A DNA stretch of 6,242 nt from NCBI GenBank assembly GCA_024400895.1, contig JAKSMA010000147.1:1-6242 (forward strand). The letters run 5' to 3'. The DNA is from Muribaculaceae bacterium. Its GTDB lineage: Bacteria; Bacteroidota; Bacteroidia; Bacteroidales; Muribaculaceae. Positions 1-6,235 of this stretch are shown here, piece by piece (position 1 is the first letter of the stretch; every line of letters begins with the position of its first letter). The notes below the pieces were generated by a model. That model saw only the letters and a list, made by a program, of their open reading frames with translations, had not been told where the DNA came from and ran no database searches. Position numbers and translations under genes: made by a program.

Positions 1-1876
1 TGTAAGAGATGCGGAAGTCGTTTTCACCGGTCACTACGAGGATACGGGTATCCCAGTTTTGGACGAAGTTCTTAGGGTCGGCATCGCGATAGCTCTTCAT
101 AGCCACATCGTTGTCCTTGTCCCAAGGAGCACCGCCTAGATCCCAGTTCACAAACCACATTTCTTCGGTTTCGCAGTATTGTGCACGAAGGTCGAAGATA
201 CCTGCGTGTGAAAGGAAGCAAGCGAAACGCTTCTGGTGGTTACCAGCCAACCAGTAAACTGAATAGCCGCCAAAACTTGCACCCACAGCACCCATGTGGT
301 CGCCGTCGATGTATGGCTTTTCTTTCATGAAGTCGGCTGCACTGAGGTAGTCCTTCATGCATTGGCCAGCGTAGTCGCCCGAAATTTGGGCATTCCATTC
401 TGTGCCGAAGCCTGGCAGACCGCGGCGGTTAGGAGCGATTACCACATAGCCGTTTTCAGCCATGATGCGAAGATTCCAGCGGTAGCTCCAGAATTGACTT
501 ACAGGAGATTGTGGGCCGCCTTCGCAGAAGAGCAGAGATGGGTATTTCTTGTTAGGGTCGAAGTTTGGTGGGAGAAGCACCCAAGTGGTCATCATCTTAC
601 CGTCGGTGGTAGGAATCATCACCTTTTCGCACTTCACGTCGCCAAGGGTGTTCATGATTGGAGCGGTAACGTTAGAGAGCTTCACTGGCTCTTTGCCAGC
701 CTTGAAGCTGTACACTTCGTTTGGCTCGAGGAATGAGTGGCGGCAAGTGACAAGTAGGTCTTTGCCAGCGAACTGAAGGCCGTCGTAGTCATATTGGCCA
801 CCAGCCACTTGTTCCACCTTGCGGCTTTTCACTTCCATGCGGAAGATTGGCATTGTGCCTTGGTAAGCGCAGATGAAATAGATGTATTTTTCGTCGGGCG
901 ACCAAGTGATAAAGTCCACACTGTAGTCCCAGTCGGCAGTCAGGTCCACCTTCTTGCCACCATCGAGCAGGAAGATACGGTTCTTGTCGGCTTCGTAGCC
1001 ATCATGCTCCATTGAGAGCCAAGCAATTTTACCGCCCTTCGACACGATAGGGTTGTTGTCGTAGCCCATCATGCCTTCGGTAAGATTCTTGGTGTTGCCA
1101 GTGGCGATGTCGTATTGATAGAGGTCGCTATTGGTGCTCACAGCGTAGTCCTTGCCGGTTTTCTTGCGGCACACATAGATGATGCTCTTGCTGTCGGGGA
1201 GCCAAGCCAGTTGCTCAACACCACCCCAAGGACGCATTGGCGACTCAAATTGGGTGCCTTCAAGCACATCCTTCACGCCTGTCACTTCTTCACCATTGAA
1301 ATCGGCAACGAAAGGATGAGGGATTTCTGCGGTCCATTCGTTCCAGTGGCGATACATCAAGTCGTCGATGATGCGGCCGTCGGTCTTCTGAAGGTCGGGA
1401 TAGCGGTCTTGAGTGGTCTGACCATATTTAACAGTCGATACGATAATCACTTTCTTTTCATCTGGACTGAGGGTAAAGCCTTCAATGTCCTTTTCCATTT
1501 TTGAAACGCACTTGCGGTCGGTGCCGTCGGCGTTCATCACCCACATTTGGTTCACACCGTCGGCGTTAGGGTAGGCGAAAGCAATCTTCTTACCGCCATC
1601 CATCCACACAGCGTTGGTTTCGCTCTTTTCGGTGTTGGTGATTTGCACAGCATTCTTGCCGTCGATATCCATTACCCACAACTCGCGGTTGCTCTTGTTT
1701 TGCTCGATGTTAGGAGTGCTAACACCGTAAAGCACTTTCTTGCCGTCGGGCGACACCTGAGCATCGCTCACGCGACCGAGCGAGTTGAGCAATTCAGGGG
1801 TGAACTTTGCGGCAGAAGCACCTGTAGCCGTTACAGCCATCAAAGAAGCCATAATCAGAGGTTTTACAAAATTCAT
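1..1876 (-). CDS. dpp5: Dipeptidyl-peptidase 5 (S9 family serine peptidase), 3' end cut by window edge
   Basis: Secreted serine exopeptidase expected to remove dipeptides from peptide N-termini in the periplasm, helping an amino-acid-using bacterium consume peptides. The frame starts at the ATG at 1876-1874 and stays open for 625 codons to the left edge. Residues 1-22 look like a signal peptide ending ASA. Residues ~30-400 form a beta-propeller-type region with repeated SPD-G and WxxD-type strands. The alpha/beta-hydrolase domain begins near 420 (LLPPNF 434-439, oxyanion-type EGGPQ 452-456). The nucleophile is Ser534 in GASFGG and the charge-relay acid is Asp620 in GENDFRI. From memory, the sequence follows P. 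gingivalis DPP5 nearly throughout (for example TEGMMGYD, EEMWFVNWDLGG, SQFWSYRWNLR), with matching Ser-Asp spacing. That protein is about 684 residues, so roughly 60 residues including the catalytic His are missing. Thr616 replaces the more usual His before the GExD motif. The dipeptide specificity is inferred from the family. Confidence 0.93.
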   Translation of the reverse strand, partial: MNFVKPLIMASLMAVTATGASAAKFTPELLNSLGRVSDAQVSPDGKKVLYGVSTPNIEQNKSNRELWVMDIDGKNAVQITNTEKSETNAVWMDGGKKIAFAYPNADGVNQMWVMNADGTDRKCVSKMEKDIEGFTLSPDEKKVIIVSTVKYGQTTQDRYPDLQKTDGRIIDDLMYRHWNEWTAEIPHPFVADFNGEEVTGVKDVLEGTQFESPMRPWGGVEQLAWLPDSKSIIYVCRKKTGKDYAVSTNSDLYQYDIATGNTKNLTEGMMGYDNNPIVSKGGKIAWLSMEHDGYEADKNRIFLLDGGKKVDLTADWDYSVDFITWSPDEKYIYFICAYQGTMPIFRMEVKSRKVEQVAGGQYDYDGLQFAGKDLLVTCRHSFLEPNEVYSFKAGKEPVKLSNVTAPIMNTLGDVKCEKVMIPTTDGKMMTTWVLLPPNFDPNKKYPSLLFCEGGPQSPVSQFWSYRWNLRIMAENGYVVIAPNRRGLPGFGTEWNAQISGDYAGQCMKDYLSAADFMKEKPYIDGDHMGAVGASFGGYSVYWLAGNHQKRFACFLSHAGIFDLRAQYCETEEMWFVNWDLGGAPWDKDNDVAMKSYRDADPKNFVQNWDTRILVVTGENDFRISY

Positions 1877-1905
1877 AAATCTTTGTTTTATTGTTATTAT
1901 ATTGA

Positions 1906-1920
1906 ATTTCAAATTGAAAT
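1906..1920. repeat. Perfect 7-1-7 inverted repeat in the dpp5 leader
   Basis: ATTTCAA (1906-1912), a single central A, then TTGAAAT (1914-1920) form a perfect dyad. It sits just downstream of the predicted dpp5 -7 box, at or just after the likely transcription start. A one-base spacer is too tight for an RNA hairpin loop, so a protein-binding dyad is the more natural reading. The surroundings are very AT-rich, so chance is possible. Confidence 0.4.
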
Positions 1921-1926
1921 AATATG

Positions 1927-1957
1927 CAAAGTTAGCAAAAAATTGCCACATAATCAA
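1927..1957 (-). promoter_or_regulatory. Bacteroidetes-type promoter of dpp5
   Basis: Reading the minus strand, TTG (1957-1955) is followed after 20 bases by TAACTTTG (1934-1927), an exact TAnnTTTG -7 box with the spacing known for the Bacteroidetes primary sigma factor. Transcription would begin near 1920, giving a leader of about 45 bases. The -33 box lies inside one arm of the hairpin that appears to terminate the abiE unit. Confidence 0.7.
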
Positions 1958-1990
1958 CCGTCATCCCCACTGTTGACTATCGACAGGGCA
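1937..1990 (-). terminator. Candidate intrinsic terminator of the abiE operon
   Basis: About 10 bases after the abiEii stop, the minus strand folds into an inner 9-bp stem (1980-1972 with 1958-1950, one G-T wobble, 13-base loop). This is enclosed by a 4-bp outer stem (TGCC 1990-1987 with GGCA 1947-1944) and followed by six T (1942-1937). The asymmetric internal loop makes it weaker than the other two terminators here, but position and T-run fit. Confidence 0.5.
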
Positions 1991-1999
1991 TGTATGATT

Positions 2000-2875
2000 T
2001 TAAACGTGAGGAATGTTTTCCCAATATGGTCGCAGTATTTCTTGTATGTAAGTCGCAACCTCAGTAAAAGAAAGGTTGGTAGTCTTTGTTATTTTCTTGA
2101 TATAGGCCTGCCACTTGATTTGCATTTGCTGATTCTCTGGAAACTCTTGGCGGAAGAACATCGTGTTGGCATCGAATGATGTGTGCCGATTCATAAATGT
2201 GCGTATGACAGCTTCTTGCAGTATATTTGCATCATATTGCTCATTGTTTAGAATCGTGAAAAGGTCGTAATAATCCTTCATTCTGCTGCTTTGGTCAGCC
2301 AAATCAACAACAGCATGTAGCTTTTCAGCAATTACTGTCTCAAGTGAATAGGCAAGGATGCTGACATTGGGCAAATGTTCAAGTAGAATAGGGTAGTCGA
2401 GATTCACGGGGCTTGGAGTAATCACATCACCAAAACCTATATCCATAGTCATCACTTGTGCGATGGTGTCCATGCTCACTGGTATGCTAAGTCTGACACC
2501 ATGATAATCCCTTAGTTCAGTGATATTCCGGGCTGTAATGTTTGTTGCATCAAAGTTTACCCCGTCCTCTATACATACAATTGAACAAATCTCTTTAAAT
2601 GCTTCAGCAATCGATGAACTGTCATTGTTGATGTTGTTGCCAAGAAAATCGATATCTAATGTAGGACGCGCCACAAAGCGCTCGTAGGCATACATCAAAG
2701 CGCCTCCTTTTAAGTAGAAGTTTTCACGGAAGCGGGTTTGGGAAATGCGATATAGCAGACGCTCGTGAAAATAGCGAGTTAGTACGGTTTGGTAGAAGAC
2801 GTTCTCTTCTTTTGCTATATTAAATAGTTTGCTGCGGATTGATTTTCCGTAGTTCTTGATATCGTCTTTGCTCAT
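2000..2875 (-). CDS. abiEii: AbiEii-family nucleotidyltransferase toxin of a type IV toxin-antitoxin pair
   Basis: This 291-residue protein has the nucleotidyltransferase-like fold of the AbiEii/AbiGii toxins, which act in the cytoplasm and in abortive infection stop growth of phage-infected cells. Related MenT toxins transfer nucleotides to tRNA; the substrate here is unknown. All expected motifs are visible: KGG at 56-58 followed by LDID at 73-76 (metal-binding D74 and D76), MDIG at 144-147 (D145), Lys185 in AEKLHA, and RMKDYYD at 198-204. Nothing looks truncated, and the length is normal for the family. The ATG at 2875-2873 overlaps the stop of the upstream antitoxin gene as ATGA, so translation is probably coupled and antitoxin-first. 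Base composition is lower in GC than the flanking genes, which suggests acquisition by transfer. The family call is firm; the anti-phage role is inferred from the family. Confidence 0.9.
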   Translation of the reverse strand: MSKDDIKNYGKSIRSKLFNIAKEENVFYQTVLTRYFHERLLYRISQTRFRENFYLKGGALMYAYERFVARPTLDIDFLGNNINNDSSSIAEAFKEICSIVCIEDGVNFDATNITARNITELRDYHGVRLSIPVSMDTIAQVMTMDIGFGDVITPSPVNLDYPILLEHLPNVSILAYSLETVIAEKLHAVVDLADQSSRMKDYYDLFTILNNEQYDANILQEAVIRTFMNRHTSFDANTMFFRQEFPENQQMQIKWQAYIKKITKTTNLSFTEVATYIQEILRPYWENIPHV

Positions 2876-3435
2876 AGTTTTATTAAGAGAAATTTTTCAA
2901 GGATATTTGCGACGCGCAGTAGTCGGGCATAATCCATAAGTTTGCTTATGTTTCGGTCACGGCGCCCAAGATAGTTGTTGATTATCTCTGCACAAATGTC
3001 CATACCAGTCTTGTTGCGGAATTTCACGGCGTCACATACGCAACGTTCTACATCATAAATACGGAAAGTGTATCCATCTATTGTGATTGTTGTCGCTCCA
3101 ATATTCAGGATATTTTCAGTGATTCTGTGCAACTCAATTTTTGGAAAAGATGGAGGGACAACTTTCCTGTCTCTTTTGATGGCAACATGATATGCTTGAG
3201 GAATGGAGGTGGTTAGTCCATGGATGCTCCATGCCGACCAAAGGCAGATGATACCATTTGGAACAATCGTTTCAATATCGATCATGTTTCCGCTGAGTTG
3301 CTCATCTGTTGCGTAAACACCTCGGCGAACTTGTGTGAGTTCCCCATTACGGACACTTTTTAGCAACTTGTAGTAGGCTGTGCGTCCTTGCTCTTTAACT
3401 GCAGCAGATGAGATATAGGTGTTGTTTTCTTTCAT
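2872..3435 (-). CDS. abiEi: AbiEi-family antitoxin / autorepressor of the type IV pair
   Basis: This 187-residue protein has an N-terminal winged-helix segment (about 6-42) ending in RRGVY at 37-41, the usual end of the AbiEi DNA-binding domain. It is followed by the family's second domain: SAWSIHGLT at 67-75, a basic strand with KRDRK at 88-92, DVERCVCDAV at 129-138 with the conserved ER and Asp, and a C-terminal helical part with LLRVANILEKFL. Known AbiEi proteins neutralise AbiEii without stable contact (type IV) and repress their own operon by binding inverted repeats in the promoter. The immediately downstream toxin gene overlaps by four bases, and repeats consistent with an operator lie upstream. 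The ATG at 3435-3433 leaves a short A-rich leader without a clear Shine-Dalgarno, normal for Bacteroidetes. I identify it by motif pattern and context; primary sequences in this family diverge widely. Confidence 0.85.
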   Translation of the reverse strand: MKENNTYISSAAVKEQGRTAYYKLLKSVRNGELTQVRRGVYATDEQLSGNMIDIETIVPNGIICLWSAWSIHGLTTSIPQAYHVAIKRDRKVVPPSFPKIELHRITENILNIGATTITIDGYTFRIYDVERCVCDAVKFRNKTGMDICAEIINNYLGRRDRNISKLMDYARLLRVANILEKFLLIKL

Positions 3436-3449
3436 TGTTGTTTAAAATA

Positions 3450-3485
3450 TGGTACAAATATACCACAAATATTTTAGATTGTGGT
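3450..3485. promoter_or_regulatory. Putative AbiEi operator: overlapping inverted repeats on the -7 region
   Basis: Two dyads share bases: TGGTA-N6-TACCA (3450-3465) and ACCACAA-N10-TTGTGGT (3462-3485). The same stretch holds an 8-base direct repeat, ACAAATAT, at 3454-3461 and 3465-3472, offset by 11 bases (about one helical turn). These elements cover both candidate -7 boxes of the operon, where a repressor would block transcription. AbiEi antitoxins are known to autoregulate through promoter inverted repeats; assigning this site to AbiEi is inference. Confidence 0.45.
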
Positions 3486-3498
3486 TATTTTGTACAAA
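3455..3498 (-). promoter_or_regulatory. Promoter region of the abiE operon
   Basis: There are two candidate -7 boxes on the minus strand. AATATTTG (3473-3466, one mismatch to TAnnTTTG) stands 21 bases after a TTTG -33 box at 3498-3495. TATATTTG (3462-3455) matches TAnnTTTG exactly but has no -33 box at the right distance. The -33 TTTG is made from the end of the T-run of the preceding terminator. I favour the first pair on spacing; which is used cannot be settled by eye. Confidence 0.5.
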
Positions 3499-3533
3499 AA
3501 AAGCAACTGAGAGGGTGGAGCCTCCCAGTTGCT
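3496..3533 (-). terminator. Strong intrinsic terminator after the phosphodiesterase gene
   Basis: The minus strand gives a 13-bp stem (3533-3521 with 3514-3502, one G-T wobble), a 6-base loop (3520-3515) and a run of seven T (3502-3496, the first also in the stem). It begins 21 bases after the TAA at 3557-3555. It is a textbook rho-independent terminator and closes the phosphodiesterase transcription unit. Confidence 0.9.
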
Positions 3534-3554
3534 GAAGATGTGTTGTTGGAGATA

Positions 3555-5498
3555 TTATTGGGTGAGGATGAGGATGATGAGGGCGGTGACATCGCTCACA
3601 TTCACTGCACCGTCGGCGTTCAAGTCGCAGATGGTGTCTGCATGGTCGGCTGTGCCGAGAATTTTGTTGATGAGGGCTGTCACATCGCTCACATTCACTT
3701 CTCCGTCGGCATTGATGTCGCCTTTTGTGGAAGGGGAAATCGGTTCGCCAACATAGAGTTGGTATTTTGCGTAGCCTAAGCCCATGGTGTAAACGTAGAG
3801 GTAACAGTGGTTGTCATCGATAGGTTCAATGTTGTAGAAACTGCCCGTAGAGAGGTTGGCTGCGAGACCGCCATTGCCAAAGTCGTCCACATTCATTACA
3901 TCGATTTGGTCGCTCGTCAAGTCCTTGATGGTGAAGCCGCCGTTGTAGTTGGCGCTTGATGGGTGAATAAACAGCGTATGGCCACCGAGACTGAACTGCA
4001 TACAGCCCACGCTTGTGTTTCGAGCAGGTGCGTAGAGGCCGCTATTGCCAGTGATATATTCACCGCTGTCGGCTTTCTCGTAGCGATAAATGCCCGATGT
4101 ACGCATCTGGTAGATAAAGTGCTCGGGGTCGTCGTCGAGTGGCACTATTAGCCCCGTGTTCATGCCAGTGGCGCTCAGTGTGCCGCTGGCGGTGGTATTC
4201 ACAAAAGCTCTTTTTGCAATTTTCACGATGTTGGCACATGTCTGCCCTTTTGAATAAAAGTAGATATGTCCACCAGTCTCGCTCATCACATCACCGCTGG
4301 CACTGATGAAATACGTTTGGCCATTGTTGAGGAGAGAGAAATCGACAGGGATAGCTGTGGTGCTGCCTTTTGGATAAATGATCAACTTAGATGGGGTGGT
4401 GGTCATACTGTCGGCGCGCACGATAAGGTTGCCTGCAAAGTCGGTGCAAATGCCGGTGCCGTTGGTACCTGCAAATTTACTTTCCACTCTGCCTTGTGCC
4501 CCGAATGCCAGCATTGTGTGAGTTTTGCAGTCGTTGGTGTAGATAATCCCGTCTACCACAGCTGCTTGCATGGCAGTGTTGAAAGTGCCATTCTTAACAT
4601 TTCGGTTTGGGAAATTCTCGGGCAAATTGCCTTTGTATTGCGAAAAACTGTAGATGGTGTCGGCTTTCAGCACCACAGGGTCGGGAATGTCGCCAATGTG
4701 ACTCCAATCGATACTGTCAAGCTCGGGCATCTCGTTGGGGCGTAGATAGTTGCAAGTCATCATATACACGCCCATATTGCCGTATTTCTTGTAATTGGCT
4801 TCTGTGTCAACTGTCCACATAGCCACCTTCAGTCCGTAGCGGCGGAAAGTGTTCACAGTTTCGATATTGAAATCGCCAGCCTGTATGCTTGGATTGGCCT
4901 TTTGAACTCTGCACCAACCCTCATTGCTCGCCCAATTGGTGGAGCAGAGCCATTGGCATTGGAATTGCGGATAGTTTTTGTGAATATATTCCACCGATTT
5001 TTGCATACTTGTAAGGAACACCACCTTTTCGGAAAGGCCTTTTTCGGTGACAAGTGCAGCAAGGCGCGGGAAATTGCTCATATCGCTGTTGTTGAGTCCA
5101 GTGGCCCATTTCAACTCGATGACGGGAAAGGCATTTTTCTCGTTGCAGATGTCGAGGTATTCTGCAATTGTACAGATGTGGCCAGTGTAGGTCACGCCGC
5201 CACGGGTTTGCGTGTAGGTTTCGGCTTGCAACTCTGCAAAAGTGGCATTGGCGATGGTGAGATTGCCTCCAAGGCGGTTGGTGGTTTCATCGTGGCTGAT
5301 GACAAAAACACCGTCCTTAGTAACGCGCACGTCGCATTCAAGACCGGCGTAGCCGTATTCGTCTACACCCTGGCGGAATGCTTCTGCCGTGTTTTCTACG
5401 CCGCGATAGCATCCGCGGTGACCTACAAAAATTGGCTTCCAAGCCCATGCTTGAATGCTGAGGCAAATTAATGCTGTTAGTAGTGTAAATCTTTTCAT
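3555..5498 (-). CDS. Secreted glycerophosphodiester phosphodiesterase with C-terminal dockerin
   Basis: This 647-residue protein probably hydrolyses glycerophosphodiesters (deacylated phospholipid headgroups) to glycerol-3-phosphate and an alcohol outside the cytoplasm. Residues 1-19 are a signal peptide ending AWA; Cys12 has no lipobox. The GDPD barrel spans about 20-256 and keeps its catalytic set: His27-Arg28, Glu54 and Asp56 (ECDV), His69-Asp70, Glu128-Lys130 (IELK), and the closing strand VAMWTVD at 225-231. Residues ~270-585 are beta-rich, repeatedly return to short strands, and resemble a propeller; I cannot name the domain. Two dockerin-type calcium loops follow, D594-x-N-x-D598-G to D605 and D625-x-N-x-D629-G to D636, each followed by DVTALI. 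The gene has its own promoter and strong terminator. Substrate choice is inferred only from the GDPD family. The dockerin's partner is unknown, since these bacteria often carry such modules without an evident cellulosome. Confidence 0.9.
   Translation of the reverse strand: MKRFTLLTALICLSIQAWAWKPIFVGHRGCYRGVENTAEAFRQGVDEYGYAGLECDVRVTKDGVFVISHDETTNRLGGNLTIANATFAELQAETYTQTRGGVTYTGHICTIAEYLDICNEKNAFPVIELKWATGLNNSDMSNFPRLAALVTEKGLSEKVVFLTSMQKSVEYIHKNYPQFQCQWLCSTNWASNEGWCRVQKANPSIQAGDFNIETVNTFRRYGLKVAMWTVDTEANYKKYGNMGVYMMTCNYLRPNEMPELDSIDWSHIGDIPDPVVLKADTIYSFSQYKGNLPENFPNRNVKNGTFNTAMQAAVVDGIIYTNDCKTHTMLAFGAQGRVESKFAGTNGTGICTDFAGNLIVRADSMTTTPSKLIIYPKGSTTAIPVDFSLLNNGQTYFISASGDVMSETGGHIYFYSKGQTCANIVKIAKRAFVNTTASGTLSATGMNTGLIVPLDDDPEHFIYQMRTSGIYRYEKADSGEYITGNSGLYAPARNTSVGCMQFSLGGHTLFIHPSSANYNGGFTIKDLTSDQIDVMNVDDFGNGGLAANLSTGSFYNIEPIDDNHCYLYVYTMGLGYAKYQLYVGEPISPSTKGDINADGEVNVSDVTALINKILGTADHADTICDLNADGAVNVSDVTALIILILTQ
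3576..3722. repeat. Internal DNA repeat encoding the two dockerin calcium loops
   Basis: Bases 3576-3629 and 3669-3722 match at 46 of 54 positions by hand count. The offset is 93 bases, exactly 31 codons, and the first 31 bases differ at only two positions. The repeat encodes the paired DxNADGxVNVSDVTALI segments. The low divergence suggests a recent duplication or gene conversion between the two halves rather than constraint on protein alone. Confidence 0.85.
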
Positions 5499-5520
5499 TG
5501 GTTAAAATAATTAAGCACCA

Positions 5521-5551
5521 CAAATTTACAAAAAAAGCGAGAACCCACAAA
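5521..5551 (-). promoter_or_regulatory. Bacteroidetes-type promoter of the phosphodiesterase gene
   Basis: TTTG at 5551-5548, then 19 bases, then TAAATTTG at 5528-5521: both boxes match the Bacteroidetes consensus exactly. Transcription would begin near 5514, leaving a leader of only about 15 bases before the ATG at 5498. The -33 box lies in the loop of the preceding gene's terminator. Confidence 0.8.
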
Positions 5552-5572
5552 TTAATATGCAGGCTCTCGCTT
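5530..5572 (-). terminator. Intrinsic terminator after the DUF4870 gene
   Basis: On the minus strand an 11-bp stem (5572-5562 with 5545-5535, one G-T wobble) with a 16-base loop is followed by a run of seven T (5536-5530, the first two within the stem). It begins 28 bases after the TAA at 5603-5601. Stem, T-run and position make it convincing despite the long loop. Confidence 0.85.
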
Positions 5573-5600
5573 CATATAAATTCTAATCAGCAGAAATCGA

Positions 5601-6035
5601 TTATTTCAAAATTTGATATTTGCCAATTATAGGGAGTTCTTTAAATTCACCCTTGGCAGCATTGATAATGCCAATGATTGCGAGTACAGCAAAAACAAGC
5701 CATGCAAGGCTGAGAACAATAGCAAATAAGCCAAGAAGACCTAAAGAAATCTGTACTAATACAGAAGTTAATACTTGAACAAGGACAGAGTAAACAATTG
5801 CTGCAATCATGAGGATGAGACCTTGGTTAGCGTGGAAGCGAGCAAATTTTGATTCCTTTGCAGCAAAGATTGGAATTAATACCAAAATGCCGAAATAAGC
5901 AAGAATGGCCATCACTTTGTTTTGTTCTACATCTTGTTGAGGATTTACAGGGGCAGCCATCATTGGGGCACCGCATTGAGGGCATACATTGATGCCATCG
6001 GCTACTTGAGCGCCGCATTTTGAACAAATACTCAT
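5601..6035 (-). CDS. Zinc-ribbon DUF4870 small membrane protein
   Basis: This 144-residue inner-membrane protein has no settled function. Residues 3-22 are a zinc ribbon with Cys4, Cys7, Cys18 and Cys21 in two CxxCG knuckles, expected to face the cytoplasm. A polar, proline-rich linker (about 23-40) leads to a DUF4870 (Tic20-like) domain with three hydrophobic segments near 41-58, 72-94 and 100-124. The family signature FARFHANQGL is at 64-73, between the first two segments, and the C-terminus is short and polar. Zinc-ribbon/DUF4870 proteins of this size are common in Bacteroidetes and Firmicutes. The ATG at 6035-6033 is chosen because the zinc ribbon starts directly after it. The gene is flanked by its own promoter and terminator, so it appears monocistronic, and the neighbouring phosphodiesterase gives no clue to its role. 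The family call is firm; nothing more specific is supported. Confidence 0.88.
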   Translation of the reverse strand: MSICSKCGAQVADGINVCPQCGAPMMAAPVNPQQDVEQNKVMAILAYFGILVLIPIFAAKESKFARFHANQGLILMIAAIVYSVLVQVLTSVLVQISLGLLGLFAIVLSLAWLVFAVLAIIGIINAAKGEFKELPIIGKYQILK

Positions 6036-6082
6036 AAGTTTTTCAGTTAAATTGTTAATATTTAGTTTCTTGTTCTATATTG

Positions 6083-6113
6083 CAAATGTAAGAATAATTA
6101 ACGTGTAATACAA
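6083..6113 (-). promoter_or_regulatory. Bacteroidetes-type promoter of the DUF4870 gene
   Basis: TTG at 6113-6111 is followed after 20 bases by TACATTTG at 6090-6083, an exact TAnnTTTG -7 box. Transcription would start near 6076, giving a leader of about 40 bases rich in A and T. Confidence 0.7.
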
Positions 6114-6177
6114 CATATTTTAGTGGAAATCGATGTAGAGGGTGCGTTTTTAGTAACGAAATTGGATTTAGAAGCAT

Positions 6178-6235
6178 AATAAACGCCAATCGCCTGCTGA
6201 TTAGCAAGCGATTGGAACATTGACAAGGTGTCAAT
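6178..6235. other. Two tandem hairpins at the right edge, role unknown
   Basis: The first hairpin pairs CCAATCGC (6186-6193) with GCGATTGG (6208-6215), then after a C/A mismatch pairs TGCT (6195-6198) with AGCA (6203-6206) around a GATT loop. The second pairs ATTGACA (6219-6225) with TGTCAAT (6229-6235) around a 3-base loop. On the minus strand the first is followed by CGTTTATT, a weak T-run, so it could end a gene beyond the right edge. The rest of 6114-6242 shows no gene. Confidence 0.5.

Noticed and set aside
1547..2179. Long plus-strand open frame running opposite dpp5 into the abiEii end
   Set aside because: It is antisense to the well-supported dpp5 and abiEii genes, has no recognisable protein features, and crosses the intergenic promoter/terminator. 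The other plus-strand open frames across 296-1504 and 3408-5471 are rejected for the same reason.
2000..3435. Transposon-borne origin of the abiE block
   Set aside because: No transposase, integrase, terminal inverted repeats or target duplications are visible around the block; transfer is suggested only by composition and family habit.
3576..3722. Possible short CRISPR-like repeat pair
   Set aside because: The two units are in frame within the dockerin coding sequence, differ at several bases and have no further copies; they are protein repeats.
5463..5498. Lipoprotein signal at Cys12 of the phosphodiesterase
   Set aside because: The residues before Cys12 (ALI) do not fit a lipobox, which needs a small residue just before Cys. 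A standard signal-peptidase site, AWA at 17-19, fits better.
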